Origin: Leifsonia shinshuensis
GTDB taxonomy: Bacteria; Actinomycetota; Actinomycetes; Actinomycetales; Microbacteriaceae
Length of the DNA: 64,000 nt
Direction: 5' to 3'
Assembly: GCF_014217625.1 (NCBI RefSeq)
Contig: NZ_CP043641.1
Span: 3,038,001-3,102,000 of the forward strand
Shown here: one piece after another, positions 1 through 7,826 of the stretch
Layout: each line of letters opens with the position of its first letter
Position numbering within the stretch: position 1 is the stretch's first letter
The notes under the pieces: model-generated
What the model was told of the DNA's origin: nothing
The model's input: the letters and a program-made list of their open reading frames with translations, nothing else
The model's database searches: none
Made by a program: the position numbers and the translations under genes

Positions 1-108
1 CCGATCGAGAGCATGTTCGACAACGTCTACAGTGAGCCCCATCCCGTGATGGACGAGCAGCGGCGCTGGCTGCAGGAGTACGAAGCGTCGTTCGGAGGTG
101 ACGCATGA
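1..108 (+). CDS. 2-oxoacid dehydrogenase E1 alpha subunit, C-terminal fragment (cut by window edge)
   Basis: Only the last 35 codons are visible, so the family assignment rests mainly on context. The frame reads in from the left edge and stops at 106-108, with TGA overlapping the ATG of the E1 beta gene. An E1 alpha gene is the standard partner directly upstream of E1 beta. The fragment has the Trp- and acid-rich tail (ending WLQEYEASFGGDA) typical of such subunits. Translational coupling to the next gene would favour equal amounts of the two subunits of the alpha2beta2 decarboxylase. Confidence 0.7.
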   Translation, partial: PIESMFDNVYSEPHPVMDEQRRWLQEYEASFGGDA

Positions 109-1403
109 GCGACCTGAGAGGCGAGACCGGATACGTGGAGGCCGAGCTGATGGAGGACGAGACGCCGGACGCCGCCAGCGCCGGGCACGACGAACCGTTC
201 GACGACACGCAGGCCATCGATGTCGTCGAGATCGTGGAGAGCGAGCCCGGTTCCCTCGTGCTGGAGGAGCACGTGGCCGAGCAGGAGTGGACGCGCGAGT
301 TCGTGGTCGAGAACGAGACGGTTCCGGAGCAGGCCGAGGCGATCGACGCCGAGTCGGAGGTCGGGGAGCCGCAGGCCACAGCTCTCGAGGCTGAGGCGCC
401 CGCGCCTGCCGAGCCCGCCGGCCCGCGCATCCAGTCGATGCCGATGGTGAAGGCGCTCAACGCCGGCCTCCGCCGTGCGCTCGCCGCGGACCCGAAGGTC
501 CTGCTCATGGGCGAGGACATCGGCCCGCTCGGCGGCGTCTTCCGCGTCACCGAGGGCCTGCAGGCCGAGTTCGGCGCGAAGCGCGTGCTCGACACTCCCC
601 TCGCGGAGGCCGGGATCATCGGCTCGGCCATCGGCCTGGCGATGCGCGGCTACCGCCCGGTGGTGGAGATCCAGTTCAACGGCTTCGTCTTCCCCGGCTT
701 CGACCAGATCACGACGCAGCTCGCCAAGCTGACCAACCGGCACGGCGGCGCGTTGTCGATGCCGGTCGTCATTCGCATCCCGCACGGCGGCCACATCGGC
801 GCCGTCGAGCACCACCAGGAGGCGCCGGAGGCGTACTTCGCGCACACCGCCGGCCTGCGGATCGTCGCGCCCTCGACTCCGAACGACGCGTACTGGATGA
901 TCCAGGAGGCCATCGCCTCCGACGACCCGGTGATCTTCTTCGAGCCGATGAGCCGCTACTGGCCGAAGGGCGACGTCGACACCGAGGAGAACCCGGTGCC
1001 GCTGCACGCCAGCCGCGTGGTCTGCACCGGAACGGACGCGACGATCGTGGCGTGGGCGGGCATGGTGCCCGTCGCGCTGCGCGCCGCCGAGGTCGCCGCC
1101 GAGGAGGGCCGCAGCCTCGAGGTCGTCGACCTCCGCTCGCTCGCGCCCATCGACTACGCGCCCGTGCTCCAGTCGGTGCAGAAGACCGGGCGTCTCATCG
1201 TCGCGCAGGAGGCTCCCGGCACCGTGTCCGTCGCTTCCGAGGTCGCCGCGGTGGTCGCCGAGAAGGCGTTCTACTCGCTGGAGTCGCCCGTGCTCCGCGT
1301 CGCCGGCTTCGACACCCCGTTCCCGCCGGCGAAGCTGGAGGGCATCTACCTCCCCGACGCCGACCGCATCCTCGAAGCCGTCGACCGCGCGCTCGCCTAC
1401 TGA
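105..1403 (+). CDS. 2-oxoacid dehydrogenase E1 component, beta subunit, with acidic N-terminal extension
   Basis: Beta subunit of the thiamine-diphosphate-dependent decarboxylase of a pyruvate or branched-chain 2-oxoacid dehydrogenase complex. The transketolase-like pyrimidine-binding domain begins near residue 109 (MGEDIG at 135-140) and the transketolase C-terminal domain fills roughly 310-430. The protein has 432 residues against about 325-350 for the family. The excess is a 108-residue N-terminal segment very rich in Glu, Ala and Val that I cannot assign to a domain. ATG codons at 438 and 444 sit where a normal-length protein would start. The ATG at 105 is preferred because it overlaps the upstream stop and the frame stays open without interruption. 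Whether the complex uses pyruvate or branched-chain substrates cannot be told from this piece. Confidence 0.92.
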   Translation: MSDLRGETGYVEAELMEDETPDAASAGHDEPFDDTQAIDVVEIVESEPGSLVLEEHVAEQEWTREFVVENETVPEQAEAIDAESEVGEPQATALEAEAPAPAEPAGPRIQSMPMVKALNAGLRRALAADPKVLLMGEDIGPLGGVFRVTEGLQAEFGAKRVLDTPLAEAGIIGSAIGLAMRGYRPVVEIQFNGFVFPGFDQITTQLAKLTNRHGGALSMPVVIRIPHGGHIGAVEHHQEAPEAYFAHTAGLRIVAPSTPNDAYWMIQEAIASDDPVIFFEPMSRYWPKGDVDTEENPVPLHASRVVCTGTDATIVAWAGMVPVALRAAEVAAEEGRSLEVVDLRSLAPIDYAPVLQSVQKTGRLIVAQEAPGTVSVASEVAAVVAEKAFYSLESPVLRVAGFDTPFPPAKLEGIYLPDADRILEAVDRALAY

Positions 1404-1430
1404 GCCCGCGCCGAACGAAAGAAGCCGCAC

Positions 1431-2843
1431 ATGAGCGAGTCCCAGTTCCTGCTGCCCGACGTCGGCGAGGGTCTGACCGAGGCCGAGATCGTCTCGTGGA
1501 AGGTCGCGCCCGGTGAGCCGGTCGCGGTCAACCAGGTGATCGTGGAGATCGAGACGGCCAAGTCGCTCGTGGAGCTGCCGTCGCCGTTCGAGGGGACCGT
1601 CGGCGAGCTGCTGGTCTCCGAGGGCCAGACGGTGGAGGTCGGCACCCCGATCATCACCGTCACCGCCGGTGCGTCCGCTCCCGCCGCCCCGGCCGAGCCG
1701 GTCAGCGAGGTGGCGGAGGCCGAGGCCGACGCCGCGCAGAGCGTGTCGCACGAGGCGGACGAGCCGAAGGCGGGCGCCGTGCTCGTCGGGTACGGCGCCG
1801 CGGGTCACGGGACCAGCCGCCGTCGCCGGGTGACGCACCCGGGCACCGCGGCCATCCCGGTGACGTTCACGCCGGCAGCGCCTGCCGCTGCTGCGACTCC
1901 TGCGCCTGCCGCCTCCCCCGCCCCGGCGCCCGCCGTCGCTCCTACCTCGTCCGCCCCGGCCGGCGCCTCCCCCGTCGGCAGCGCCCCGGTGATCGCCAAG
2001 CCCCCGATCCGCAAGCTGGCGAAGGACCTCGGCGTCGACCTCGCGCTCGTCACCCCCACCGGCCCGATCGGCGACATCACCCGGGAGGACGTGCTCCGGG
2101 AGGCCACCCAGGCGAGCGTGTTCCGCAACATCCAGACCCCCGCCTGGCCGGACGACCGCGAGGACCGCATCCCGGTCAAGGGCGTGCGCAAGGCGATCGC
2201 GAACGCGATGACCACCAGCGCGTTCAGCGCCCCGCACGTCAGCCTGTTCGTGGACGTCGACGCCTCGCGCACGATGGAGTTCGTCAAGCGCCTCAAGACC
2301 TCGCCCGACTTCGTCGGAGTCAAGGTGTCGCCCCTGCTCATCGTGGCGAAGGCGATCATCTGGGCCGTGCGCCGCAACCCCACCGTGAACTCCACGTGGA
2401 CCGACGAGGAGATCATCGTCCGGCATTATGTGAACCTCGGCATCGCCGCCGCGACGCCGCGCGGGCTCATCGTCCCGAACGTCAAGGAGGCGCAGGGCAT
2501 GTCTCTGCTCGAGCTCGCCAAGGCGCTCGAGGAGCTGACCCTGGTCGCGCGCGAGGGCAAGACTCCCCCGTCCGACATGGCCGGCGGCACGATCACCATC
2601 ACGAACATCGGCGTGTTCGGGATGGACACCGGCACGCCGATCCTGAACCCGGGCGAGGTCGGCATCGTCGCGCTCGGCACGATCAAGCAGAAGCCGTGGG
2701 TCGTCGACGGCGAGGTGCGCCCGCGCTACGTCACGACCGTGGGCGCCTCGTTCGACCACCGCGTGGTGGACGGGGATGTCGCCTCGCGGTTCCTGGCCGA
2801 TGTGGCCTCCATCATCGAGGAGCCCGCGCTGCTGCTGGACTGA
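1431..2843 (+). CDS. 2-oxoacid dehydrogenase E2 component, dihydrolipoamide acyltransferase
   Basis: Core acyltransferase of the 2-oxoacid dehydrogenase complex. It has one lipoyl domain (about residues 3-78, lipoyl lysine K44 in ETAK), an Ala/Pro-rich linker (about 80-185), a peripheral-subunit-binding domain (about 186-224) and a catalytic domain (about 240-470). The catalytic domain carries the active-site motif DHRVVDG near residue 442. At 470 residues it is a normal single-lipoyl E2. It lies 27 nt after E1 beta in the same direction, so alpha, beta and E2 form one operon. No E3 (dihydrolipoamide dehydrogenase) gene follows, so that subunit must come from elsewhere. The short run to the next gene carries a new Zur-type promoter. 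Confidence 0.95.
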   Translation: MSESQFLLPDVGEGLTEAEIVSWKVAPGEPVAVNQVIVEIETAKSLVELPSPFEGTVGELLVSEGQTVEVGTPIITVTAGASAPAAPAEPVSEVAEAEADAAQSVSHEADEPKAGAVLVGYGAAGHGTSRRRRVTHPGTAAIPVTFTPAAPAAAATPAPAASPAPAPAVAPTSSAPAGASPVGSAPVIAKPPIRKLAKDLGVDLALVTPTGPIGDITREDVLREATQASVFRNIQTPAWPDDREDRIPVKGVRKAIANAMTTSAFSAPHVSLFVDVDASRTMEFVKRLKTSPDFVGVKVSPLLIVAKAIIWAVRRNPTVNSTWTDEEIIVRHYVNLGIAAATPRGLIVPNVKEAQGMSLLELAKALEELTLVAREGKTPPSDMAGGTITITNIGVFGMDTGTPILNPGEVGIVALGTIKQKPWVVDGEVRPRYVTTVGASFDHRVVDGDVASRFLADVASIIEEPALLLD

Positions 2844-2857
2844 TCGTGTAGTTGATT

Positions 2858-2887
2858 TTGACAATCGTTCTCAATTAGGGATACATT
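2858..2887 (+). promoter_or_regulatory. Promoter with overlapping Zur-like operator for the zinc-uptake operon
   Basis: A perfect -35 (TTGACA, 2858-2863) is followed 18 nt later by TACATT (2882-2887). The -35 lies inside an imperfect palindrome, TTGACAATCGTTCTCAA (2858-2874), of the kind bound by Fur/Zur proteins. It sits just upstream of a zinc ABC transporter operon that is followed by a Fur-family gene. Repression by a zinc-loaded regulator blocking the -35 is the natural reading. The box is assigned by eye. Confidence 0.7.
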
Positions 2888-2918
2888 CGTGGGACACCCA
2901 CGAATTAGACAGGTCCCC

Positions 2919-3818
2919 ATGCAGAAGCGTTCCGTCTTCGCCCTCGCCCTGGCCGCCGCGACCGTCGCCGCGCTGACCGGCTGCTCGGCCGGCTCCTCCG
3001 CCGACGACGGCAAGGTCCGCGTCGTCGCCAGCACCAACGTCTACGGCGACATCGCCTCCACCATCGCCGGCAGCGCAGTCGAGGTCACCTCCCTCATGTC
3101 CGACCCCGCCCAGGATCCGCACTCGTTCGAGGCGAGCGCGCAGAGCCAGCTCGCGGTCTCCAAGGCAGACATCCTCATCGAGAACGGCGGTGGATACGAC
3201 GACTTCATGGACACCCTCCGCACGGGTTCGAAGAACACGAAGGCCACTGTGCTGAACGTAGTCGACATCTCGGGCAAGAAGGCCGCGGGCGGCGACCTCA
3301 ACGAACACGTCTGGTACGACTTCCCCACCGTGCAGAAGTTCACGACAGCCCTGACCGACGCGCTGTCGAAGGCCGACCCGGCGCAGAAGGCCACCTTCGC
3401 CAAGAACGCCGCGGCCTTCTCCGGCAAGCTCGCCGCCCTCCAGAACCGGGAGGCCGAGCTGAAGTCGAAGTACGCGGGCGAGGGTGTCGCGATCACGGAG
3501 CCCGTTCCGCTCTACCTGCTGGAGGCCAGCGGGCTGGTCAACAAGACGCCCGCGAAGTTCAGCGCGGCGATCGAGGAGGGCACGGACGTGTCCCCGCTCG
3601 TGCTACAGCAGACGCTCGCGCTGTTCAGCGGTCACCAGGTGAAGCTGCTCGCGTACAACGAGCAGACCAGCGGGCCGGAGACCGCGCGTGTCCAGGCAGC
3701 GGCTGCGGCCGCAGGCATCCCCGTCGTGCCGGTCACCGAGACCCTGCCGAAGGGCAAGGACTACGTTGGCTGGATGAACGCGAACATCGACGCCGTCGGA
3801 GCGGCGCTGGCCAAGTGA
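2919..3818 (+). CDS. Zinc ABC transporter, substrate-binding lipoprotein (ZnuA-like)
   Basis: Extracytoplasmic metal-binding lipoprotein of the ZnuA/cluster A-I family, 299 residues. A signal peptide ends in the lipobox LTGC, and the N-terminal fold motif VRVVASTNVYGDIA follows. Candidate metal ligands are the His in DPHSF and the His in NEHVWYDF, with the usual acidic residue near the C terminus. It lacks the long His-rich loop of some ZnuA proteins. An upstream in-frame GTG at 2889 would add ten charged residues before the signal peptide, so ATG 2919 with AGG at 2911-2913 is preferred. The stop overlaps the ATPase start, and the operator upstream supports zinc rather than manganese. Confidence 0.9.
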   Translation: MQKRSVFALALAAATVAALTGCSAGSSADDGKVRVVASTNVYGDIASTIAGSAVEVTSLMSDPAQDPHSFEASAQSQLAVSKADILIENGGGYDDFMDTLRTGSKNTKATVLNVVDISGKKAAGGDLNEHVWYDFPTVQKFTTALTDALSKADPAQKATFAKNAAAFSGKLAALQNREAELKSKYAGEGVAITEPVPLYLLEASGLVNKTPAKFSAAIEEGTDVSPLVLQQTLALFSGHQVKLLAYNEQTSGPETARVQAAAAAAGIPVVPVTETLPKGKDYVGWMNANIDAVGAALAK

Positions 3819-4675
3819 GCGAGCCGATCGAGCGCGTGGCCGCGCCGGCCGAGCGCGATGTCGTGCTCAGCCTCCGCGACGCCGCCCTCGGGTTCGGCGA
3901 CCGCACGCTGTGGAGCGGACTCGACCTGGATGTCCACGCCGGCGAGTTCGTCGCGGTGCTCGGGCCGAACGGCTCCGGCAAGACCAGCCTCCTGAAGACG
4001 ATCCTCGGCCAGCAGTCGCTGGACTCCGGCAGCATCGTGCTCGACGGCCACGCGGTCCGCCGCGGGGATCGGCGCATCGGGTACATCCCGCAGCAGAAGC
4101 TCATCCCGGCCGGCACACCGATGCGCGCCCGCGACCTCGTCGCGCTCGGCGTCAACGGGCACCGCTGGGGCCTCCCGATCCCGAACCGCGCCGACCGCGC
4201 GCAGGTGGAGCAGCTGATCGACTCCGTCGGCGCCCGCCGCTACGCGGACACCGCGGTCGGCTCGCTGTCCGGCGGCGAGCAGCAGCGACTGCGGGTCGCG
4301 CAGGCGCTCGCCGGCGATCCGACCCTGCTGCTGTGCGACGAGCCGCTGCTGTCGCTCGACCTCCAGCACCAGCGCGGGGTGAGCGAGCTCATCGACCGCC
4401 GCAGGCGCGAGCACGGCAGCGCCGTCGTCTTCGTCACGCACGACGTGAATCCGGTGCTCGGGATGGTCGATCGCGTCCTCTACCTGGCCGGCGGCCGGTT
4501 CCGCACTGGAACACCGGACGAGGTGCTGCGCAGCGACGTGCTCACCGACCTGTACGGGACGCCAGTGGACGTCATCCGGAGCCGCGGGCGCATCGTCGTC
4601 GTCGGCATCCCGGACGCGGAGACCCACTCGCACCACGACCACACCCGCAGCGCGCACCCGGAGCCGGCGGCATGA
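3815..4675 (+). CDS. Zinc ABC transporter, ATP-binding protein (ZnuC-like)
   Basis: Cytoplasmic ATPase that powers metal uptake, 286 residues. It has a Walker A motif (GPNGSGKT, 50-57), an ABC signature (LSGGEQQ, near 150) and a Walker B motif with catalytic Glu (LLLCDEP). The switch His occurs in VTHD. The C terminus ends in a His-rich tail (THSHHDHT) that could bind metal. The GTG start overlaps the stop of the binding protein by 4 nt, and the stop overlaps the permease start, so the three genes are translationally coupled. Confidence 0.93.
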   Translation: MSEPIERVAAPAERDVVLSLRDAALGFGDRTLWSGLDLDVHAGEFVAVLGPNGSGKTSLLKTILGQQSLDSGSIVLDGHAVRRGDRRIGYIPQQKLIPAGTPMRARDLVALGVNGHRWGLPIPNRADRAQVEQLIDSVGARRYADTAVGSLSGGEQQRLRVAQALAGDPTLLLCDEPLLSLDLQHQRGVSELIDRRRREHGSAVVFVTHDVNPVLGMVDRVLYLAGGRFRTGTPDEVLRSDVLTDLYGTPVDVIRSRGRIVVVGIPDAETHSHHDHTRSAHPEPAA

Positions 4676-5529
4676 ACGATCTCTGGTCGCAACTCTTCAA
4701 CTTCACCGACTACGGCGAGCTGCTGGCGCTGGTGCGCAACTCGATCTTCGCGGGCGCGGTGCTGGGCGTCGTGGGCGGTCTGATCGGCGTCTTCGTGATG
4801 CAGCGGGACATGGCGTTCGCGGTGCACGGGATCAGCGAGCTCTCGTTCGCGGGAGCGGCGGTGGCGCTGCTGTTCGGCGTGAACGTGGTCGCCGGGTCGC
4901 TCGTCGGCTCGCTGATCGCGGCCATCCTGATCGGCCTGCTCGGGGCGAAGGCGCGGGACCGCAACTCGATCATCGCGGTGCTGATGCCGTTCGGCTTGGG
5001 TCTCGGGATCCTGGCGCTCGCGCTCTATCCCGGGCGCAGCGCCAACAAATTCGGCCTCCTCACCGGCCAGATCGTCTCGGTCGACGACCCCCAGCTCGGC
5101 TCGCTGCTCGTCATCGGCGCGATCGTGCTGATCGCCCTCCTGCTGATGTGGCGCCCGCTCATGTTCGACAGCCTGGACGCCGACGTGGCGGCCTCCCGCG
5201 GCGTCCCGACCCGCTTCGTCGCGCTCGCCTTCATGGTGCTGCTGGGCCTCGCGGTCGCGGTGTCGGTGCAGATCGTCGGCGCCCTCCTGGTGCTGTCGCT
5301 GCTGGTGACGCCCGCCGCGGCGGCGATGCGCATCTCGTCCTCGCCGCTGGCCGTGCCGCTGCTGAGCGTGGGCTTCGCCCTCCTCTCGGTGGTCGGCGGC
5401 ATCCTCCTGGCGCTCGGCAGCTCCCTGCCGATCAGCCCGTACGTGACGACGATCTCGTTCCTGATCTACGTGGTCTGCCGGCTCGTGGGCGCCCGGGGTT
5501 CCCGGCGACTCGTGAGCCAGAGAGGCTAG
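4672..5529 (+). CDS. Zinc ABC transporter, permease (ZnuB-like)
   Basis: Integral membrane permease of the ABC-3 family, 285 residues with about eight hydrophobic segments. The start is the ATG at 4672 (MNDLWSQLFNF), which overlaps the ATPase stop. A far longer reading frame extends upstream but is antisense-like noise over the ATPase gene. Together with the two preceding genes it forms a complete zinc importer. The regulator gene begins 9 nt after its stop. Confidence 0.92.
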   Translation: MNDLWSQLFNFTDYGELLALVRNSIFAGAVLGVVGGLIGVFVMQRDMAFAVHGISELSFAGAAVALLFGVNVVAGSLVGSLIAAILIGLLGAKARDRNSIIAVLMPFGLGLGILALALYPGRSANKFGLLTGQIVSVDDPQLGSLLVIGAIVLIALLLMWRPLMFDSLDADVAASRGVPTRFVALAFMVLLGLAVAVSVQIVGALLVLSLLVTPAAAAMRISSSPLAVPLLSVGFALLSVVGGILLALGSSLPISPYVTTISFLIYVVCRLVGARGSRRLVSQRG

Positions 5530-5532
5530 CCT
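5527..5532 (+). promoter_or_regulatory. TAGNNT -10 element for leaderless transcription of zur
   Basis: TAGCCT at 5527-5532 ends 6 nt before the GTG start at 5539, so transcription would begin at or next to the start codon. It is one of seven TAGNNT elements in this window with a 5-7 nt spacing to a start codon. It overlaps the permease stop codon, so zur may be expressed independently of the Zur-controlled operon as well as by read-through. Confidence 0.5.
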
Positions 5533-5538
5533 GGAACA

Positions 5539-5937
5539 GTGAAGCGCAACACCTGGCAGCGGGAGGCCGTCCGCGAGGCCCTGTCCTCGACGGAGGGCTT
5601 CATCAGCGCGCAGGGACTCCACCTGACGCTGCACGAGACGGGCTCCCCGATCGGCCTCGCGACGGTCTACCGCGCGCTCGCCGACCTGGCGGCGGAAGGC
5701 GATGCGGACTCCCTGCAGTCGCCGGAGGGCGAGAGCCTCTACCGCGCGTGCACCACCGGCCACCACCACCACCTGATCTGCCGCAAGTGCGGCCTGACGG
5801 TGGAGATCGAGGCGGACGAGGTCGAGCAGTGGGCGCGCGCGGCGGCAGCGTCGCACGGGTTCACGCAGGCGCAGCATGTGGTGGACGTGTTCGGGCTGTG
5901 CGCGGGGTGCACGGCGAAGGCGGCTGCGGAAGCCTGA
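5539..5937 (+). CDS. zur: Fur-family transcriptional regulator, probable zinc uptake regulator Zur
   Basis: Metal-sensing repressor of 132 residues. A winged-helix DNA-binding domain covers about residues 1-75 (ATVYRAL recognition helix region). The dimerisation and metal-binding part has a HHHH run, a CxxC in ICRKC and a second CxxC in LCAGC, which together form the structural zinc site. Its place immediately behind a zinc importer, with a Zur-like box before that importer, argues for Zur over Fur. The GTG start 9 nt after the permease stop has no good ribosome-binding site but an appropriately placed -10 element. Confidence 0.88.
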   Translation: MKRNTWQREAVREALSSTEGFISAQGLHLTLHETGSPIGLATVYRALADLAAEGDADSLQSPEGESLYRACTTGHHHHLICRKCGLTVEIEADEVEQWARAAAASHGFTQAQHVVDVFGLCAGCTAKAAAEA

Positions 5938-5948
5938 AATGTAACCAC

Positions 5949-5954
5949 TAGGAT
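5949..5954 (+). promoter_or_regulatory. TAGNNT -10 element for leaderless transcription of the NYN-domain gene
   Basis: TAGGAT at 5949-5954 ends 6 nt before ATG 5961, and there is no purine-rich ribosome-binding site between them. It shares sequence and spacing with the elements before zur, the CopD-CtaG gene, csrA and the xylanase gene. Confidence 0.45.
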
Positions 5955-5960
5955 CGACAG

Positions 5961-6701
5961 ATGCGTGTCGGTGTCTATGTGGACGGTTTCAATCTGTACT
6001 ACGGCGCGCGGAAGCATTGCGGCCGCGGAACGCCGGGATGGCGGTGGCTCGACCTGCGAAAGCTGGTGGCGCCGCTCGCCAAGTGGAGCGACTCGGAGAT
6101 CTCTCGCATCGTCTACTGCACGGCGAGGGTCGATGCGGCGGACAACGCGACGGGGAGCGTCGATCAGGCGATCTACCTCGAGGCGCTGAGCGAGGCGGGG
6201 AGCGTGGATGTCATCGCGGAGGGGCGGTACGTCTCGTGGGCGAAGCGAGAGCCTTTGGTCAACGAGGTGGTGGGAACGTTCCGGCCGTCGGTCTACGTGC
6301 ACTCGGATGAGACGTGGGACGCGCGACTGCCGTTGCGCACTACTCCGATGTCGCCGGAGCAGGCGTCGAGCGCAGTGATGGCGACGGTTCGGAAGCGCGA
6401 GGAGAAAGGGTCTGACGTCAATGTGGCGTCGCATCTTCTCTTCGACGTCCTGGTCGGGGTGGTCGACGCCGCCATCGTCGTCACCAACGACTCCGATCTG
6501 GAACTGCCGTTGCGCATGGCGCGCAGCCATGTTCCGGTTGGGACGGTGAATCCGTCGACCAATCCGACGGCCGGCGCCCTGAAAGGCCGGCACGACGATG
6601 GGGTCGGGCGGCACTGGTGGCGACGATTGACGGCTGAGGACTACCGCGCGGCGCAGTTCCCGGATGCTATCGGACACCTGAGGAAGCCGGTCGGCTGGTG
6701 A
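5961..6701 (+). CDS. NYN-domain (PIN-like) putative ribonuclease
   Basis: 246-residue protein of the NYN/LabA group within the PIN-like nuclease superfamily. The N terminus has the hallmark VDGFNLYYG with an acidic residue at position 9. A second acidic cluster (TNDSDLELP) lies at about 175-183, followed by VGTVNP. Such Asp residues coordinate metal in the family, so RNA cleavage is the likely activity, but the substrate is unknown. It stands alone between zur and the ribosomal-protein operon, and a strong hairpin follows the stop. No toxin-antitoxin partner is visible next to it. Confidence 0.75.
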   Translation: MRVGVYVDGFNLYYGARKHCGRGTPGWRWLDLRKLVAPLAKWSDSEISRIVYCTARVDAADNATGSVDQAIYLEALSEAGSVDVIAEGRYVSWAKREPLVNEVVGTFRPSVYVHSDETWDARLPLRTTPMSPEQASSAVMATVRKREEKGSDVNVASHLLFDVLVGVVDAAIVVTNDSDLELPLRMARSHVPVGTVNPSTNPTAGALKGRHDDGVGRHWWRRLTAEDYRAAQFPDAIGHLRKPVGW

Positions 6702-6718
6702 GTGCGGGCAAAGAAAAG

Positions 6719-6744
6719 ACCCGCCCTCACGTGGAGGAGCGGGT
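6719..6744 (+). terminator. Hairpin terminator after the NYN-domain gene
   Basis: ACCCGCCCTC pairs with GAGG-A-GCGGGT (one bulged A) around the loop ACGTG, giving a 10-bp stem 18 nt after the stop codon. No run of T follows, as is common in GC-rich actinobacteria. Confidence 0.55.
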
Positions 6745-6795
6745 TGGCATCTAAAGTATACATGGGAATCCGGCCGCGGGAAGCGCCACCGCGAT

Positions 6796-6825
6796 TTGTC
6801 CCCACGCACCCCCGTGCCGTACCAT
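6796..6825 (+). promoter_or_regulatory. Probable promoter of the rpmB-rpmG-rpsN operon
   Basis: TTGTCC (6796-6801) and TACCAT (6820-6825) are separated by 18 nt. Transcription would start near 6832, leaving a leader of roughly 130 nt. I see no convincing Zur box around this promoter although the encoded proteins are the zinc-free type. Confidence 0.45.
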
Positions 6826-6837
6826 AGATCTTTGGCT

Positions 6838-6940
6838 GAGTGGGCTCCTCCCACTCCGTTAGCCGTGTACGAAACCCCACACCTGAAAACGTGGGAAGTC
6901 GTGCGCCGACAAGTGACCTTGGGTGATGCGGACGCATCAC
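6838..6940 (+). promoter_or_regulatory. Structured leader with three hairpins before rpmB
   Basis: Three stems lie between the promoter and the ribosome-binding site. GAGTGGG/CCCACTC (6838-6844 and 6850-6856, 5-nt loop) is first. CCCAC/GTGGG (6876-6880 and 6891-6895) is second. GTGATGC/GCATCAC (6923-6929 and 6934-6940, GGAC loop) is third. The last ends only 6 nt before GGAG at 6947-6950. This resembles autoregulatory leaders of ribosomal-protein operons, but I do not recognise a named family. Confidence 0.45.
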
Positions 6941-6959
6941 GGTATTGGAGAAGAAAGCA

Positions 6960-7196
6960 ATGGCAGCAGTGTGCCAGGTGACAGGAGCCACCCCCGGCTT
7001 CGGTCACAACATCTCGCACTCGCACCGTCGCACGAAGCGCCGGTTCGACCCGAACATCCAGAAGAAGACGTACTACGTTCCGTCTCTTCGTCGTAACGTC
7101 ACCCTGACGCTGAGCGCCAAGGGCATCAAGGTCATCGACGCCCGTGGCATCGAGTCCGTGGTGAAGGACCTCCTGGCCCGTGGGGAGAAGATCTAA
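6960..7196 (+). CDS. rpmB: 50S ribosomal protein L28, zinc-free form
   Basis: 78-residue L28 of the large ribosomal subunit, beginning MAAVCQVTG and containing the family core [15 protein letters not shown]. It has a single Cys and no CxxC pairs, so it is the zinc-independent (C-minus) form. The ATG at 6960 is preceded by GGAG at 6947-6950; an in-frame ATG 15 nt upstream lies inside that site and is rejected. rpmG follows after 2 nt. In mycobacteria, C-minus L28, L33 and S14 form an operon controlled by Zur. Here the set lies about 1 kb from zur. Confidence 0.93.
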   Translation: MAAVCQVTGATPGFGHNISHSHRRTKRRFDPNIQKKTYYVPSLRRNVTLTLSAKGIKVIDARGIESVVKDLLARGEKI

Positions 7197-7198
7197 CA

Positions 7199-7366
7199 AT
7201 GGCGAAGCAGCAGGACATTCGTCCGATCATCAAGCTCCGTTCGACGGCGGGCACCGGTTACACCTACGTGACCAAGAAGAACCGTCGCAACGACCCCGAC
7301 CGTCTCGTGCTCAAGAAGTACGACCCCATCGTGCGCAAGCACGTCGACTTCCGAGAGGAGCGCTAA
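7199..7366 (+). CDS. rpmG: 50S ribosomal protein L33, zinc-free form
   Basis: 55-residue protein starting [20 protein letters not shown] and ending VDFREER, typical of L33. It contains no cysteine, so it lacks the zinc ribbon of the C-plus form. It sits 2 nt after rpmB and 3 nt before rpsN, consistent with one transcript. The start is fixed by ATG 7199 directly after the L28 stop. Confidence 0.93.
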   Translation: MAKQQDIRPIIKLRSTAGTGYTYVTKKNRRNDPDRLVLKKYDPIVRKHVDFREER

Positions 7367-7369
7367 ACA

Positions 7370-7675
7370 ATGGCCAAGACGTCCAAGATCGCCAAGAACG
7401 AGCAGCGCAAGGTCATCGTCGAGCGCTACGCCGCAAAGCGCGCCGAGCTGAAGAAGCAGCTCGTCGACCCGAACGGCACCGACGAGTCGCGTGAGGCCGC
7501 CCGCGTCGGCCTGCAGAAGCTCCCCCGCGACGCCTCCCCCATCCGCGTGCGCAACCGCGACGCGGTGGACGGCCGTCCCCGCGGAAACCTCAGCAAGTTC
7601 GGCATCTCGCGTGTCCGCTTCCGCGACATGGCGCACCGAGGCGAGCTGCCCGGCATCACCAAGTCGAGCTGGTAA
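7370..7675 (+). CDS. rpsN: 30S ribosomal protein S14, zinc-free form
   Basis: 101-residue S14, the long form without the CxxC-x-CxxC zinc motif of the short 61-residue type. The conserved C-terminal half contains [24 protein letters not shown] and ends GITKSSW. It closes the rpmB-rpmG-rpsN operon and is followed by a hairpin terminator. Whether zinc-binding paralogues exist elsewhere in the genome cannot be seen here, so this set may be either a zinc-starvation back-up or the only copies. Confidence 0.93.
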   Translation: MAKTSKIAKNEQRKVIVERYAAKRAELKKQLVDPNGTDESREAARVGLQKLPRDASPIRVRNRDAVDGRPRGNLSKFGISRVRFRDMAHRGELPGITKSSW

Positions 7676-7720
7676 GACCCAGCGTCGGCTGCTGACACAG
7701 CAGCGCACGACACCCTTTGG

Positions 7721-7750
7721 AGGGGCGTCCGGCATCGGCCGGGCGCCCCT
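7721..7750 (+). terminator. Terminator of the ribosomal-protein operon
   Basis: AGGGGCG (7721-7727) pairs with CGCCCCT (7744-7750). Inside the loop a further CCGG/CCGG pair (7729-7732, 7738-7741) extends the structure. It lies 45 nt after rpsN and is followed by TCGTCG rather than a T tract. Confidence 0.55.
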
Positions 7751-7792
7751 TCGTCGTCCCCGGGCCTGGACACGCCCTGGCAACAGGCGAAA

Positions 7793-7826
7793 AATCCGCG
7801 AGAATCCGCGAGATTCGGGGGGATTC
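7793..7826. repeat. Short tandem and inverted repeats upstream of the HU gene
   Basis: AATCCGCGAG occurs twice in tandem (7793-7802, 7803-7812). The sequence GAATCC (7802-7807) is mirrored by GGATTC (7821-7826). TACATT at 7830-7835 just downstream is a plausible -10, leaving a leader of about 90 nt before HU. The repeats lie where a regulator of HU would bind, but no family is recognised. Confidence 0.4.

Noticed and set aside
27..2864. A 945-residue minus-strand open frame across the E1 beta and E2 genes, and similar very long frames such as 26438-30238 and 39614-42628
   Set aside because: They run antisense to well-supported genes, are Arg/Gly/Ala/His-rich with no domain pattern, and result from the high third-position GC of the true genes.
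6876..6900. TGAAAACGT in the rpmB leader as a Zur box
   Set aside because: Only one half resembles the box, no mirrored half exists, and the sequence is better explained as the loop of a hairpin.
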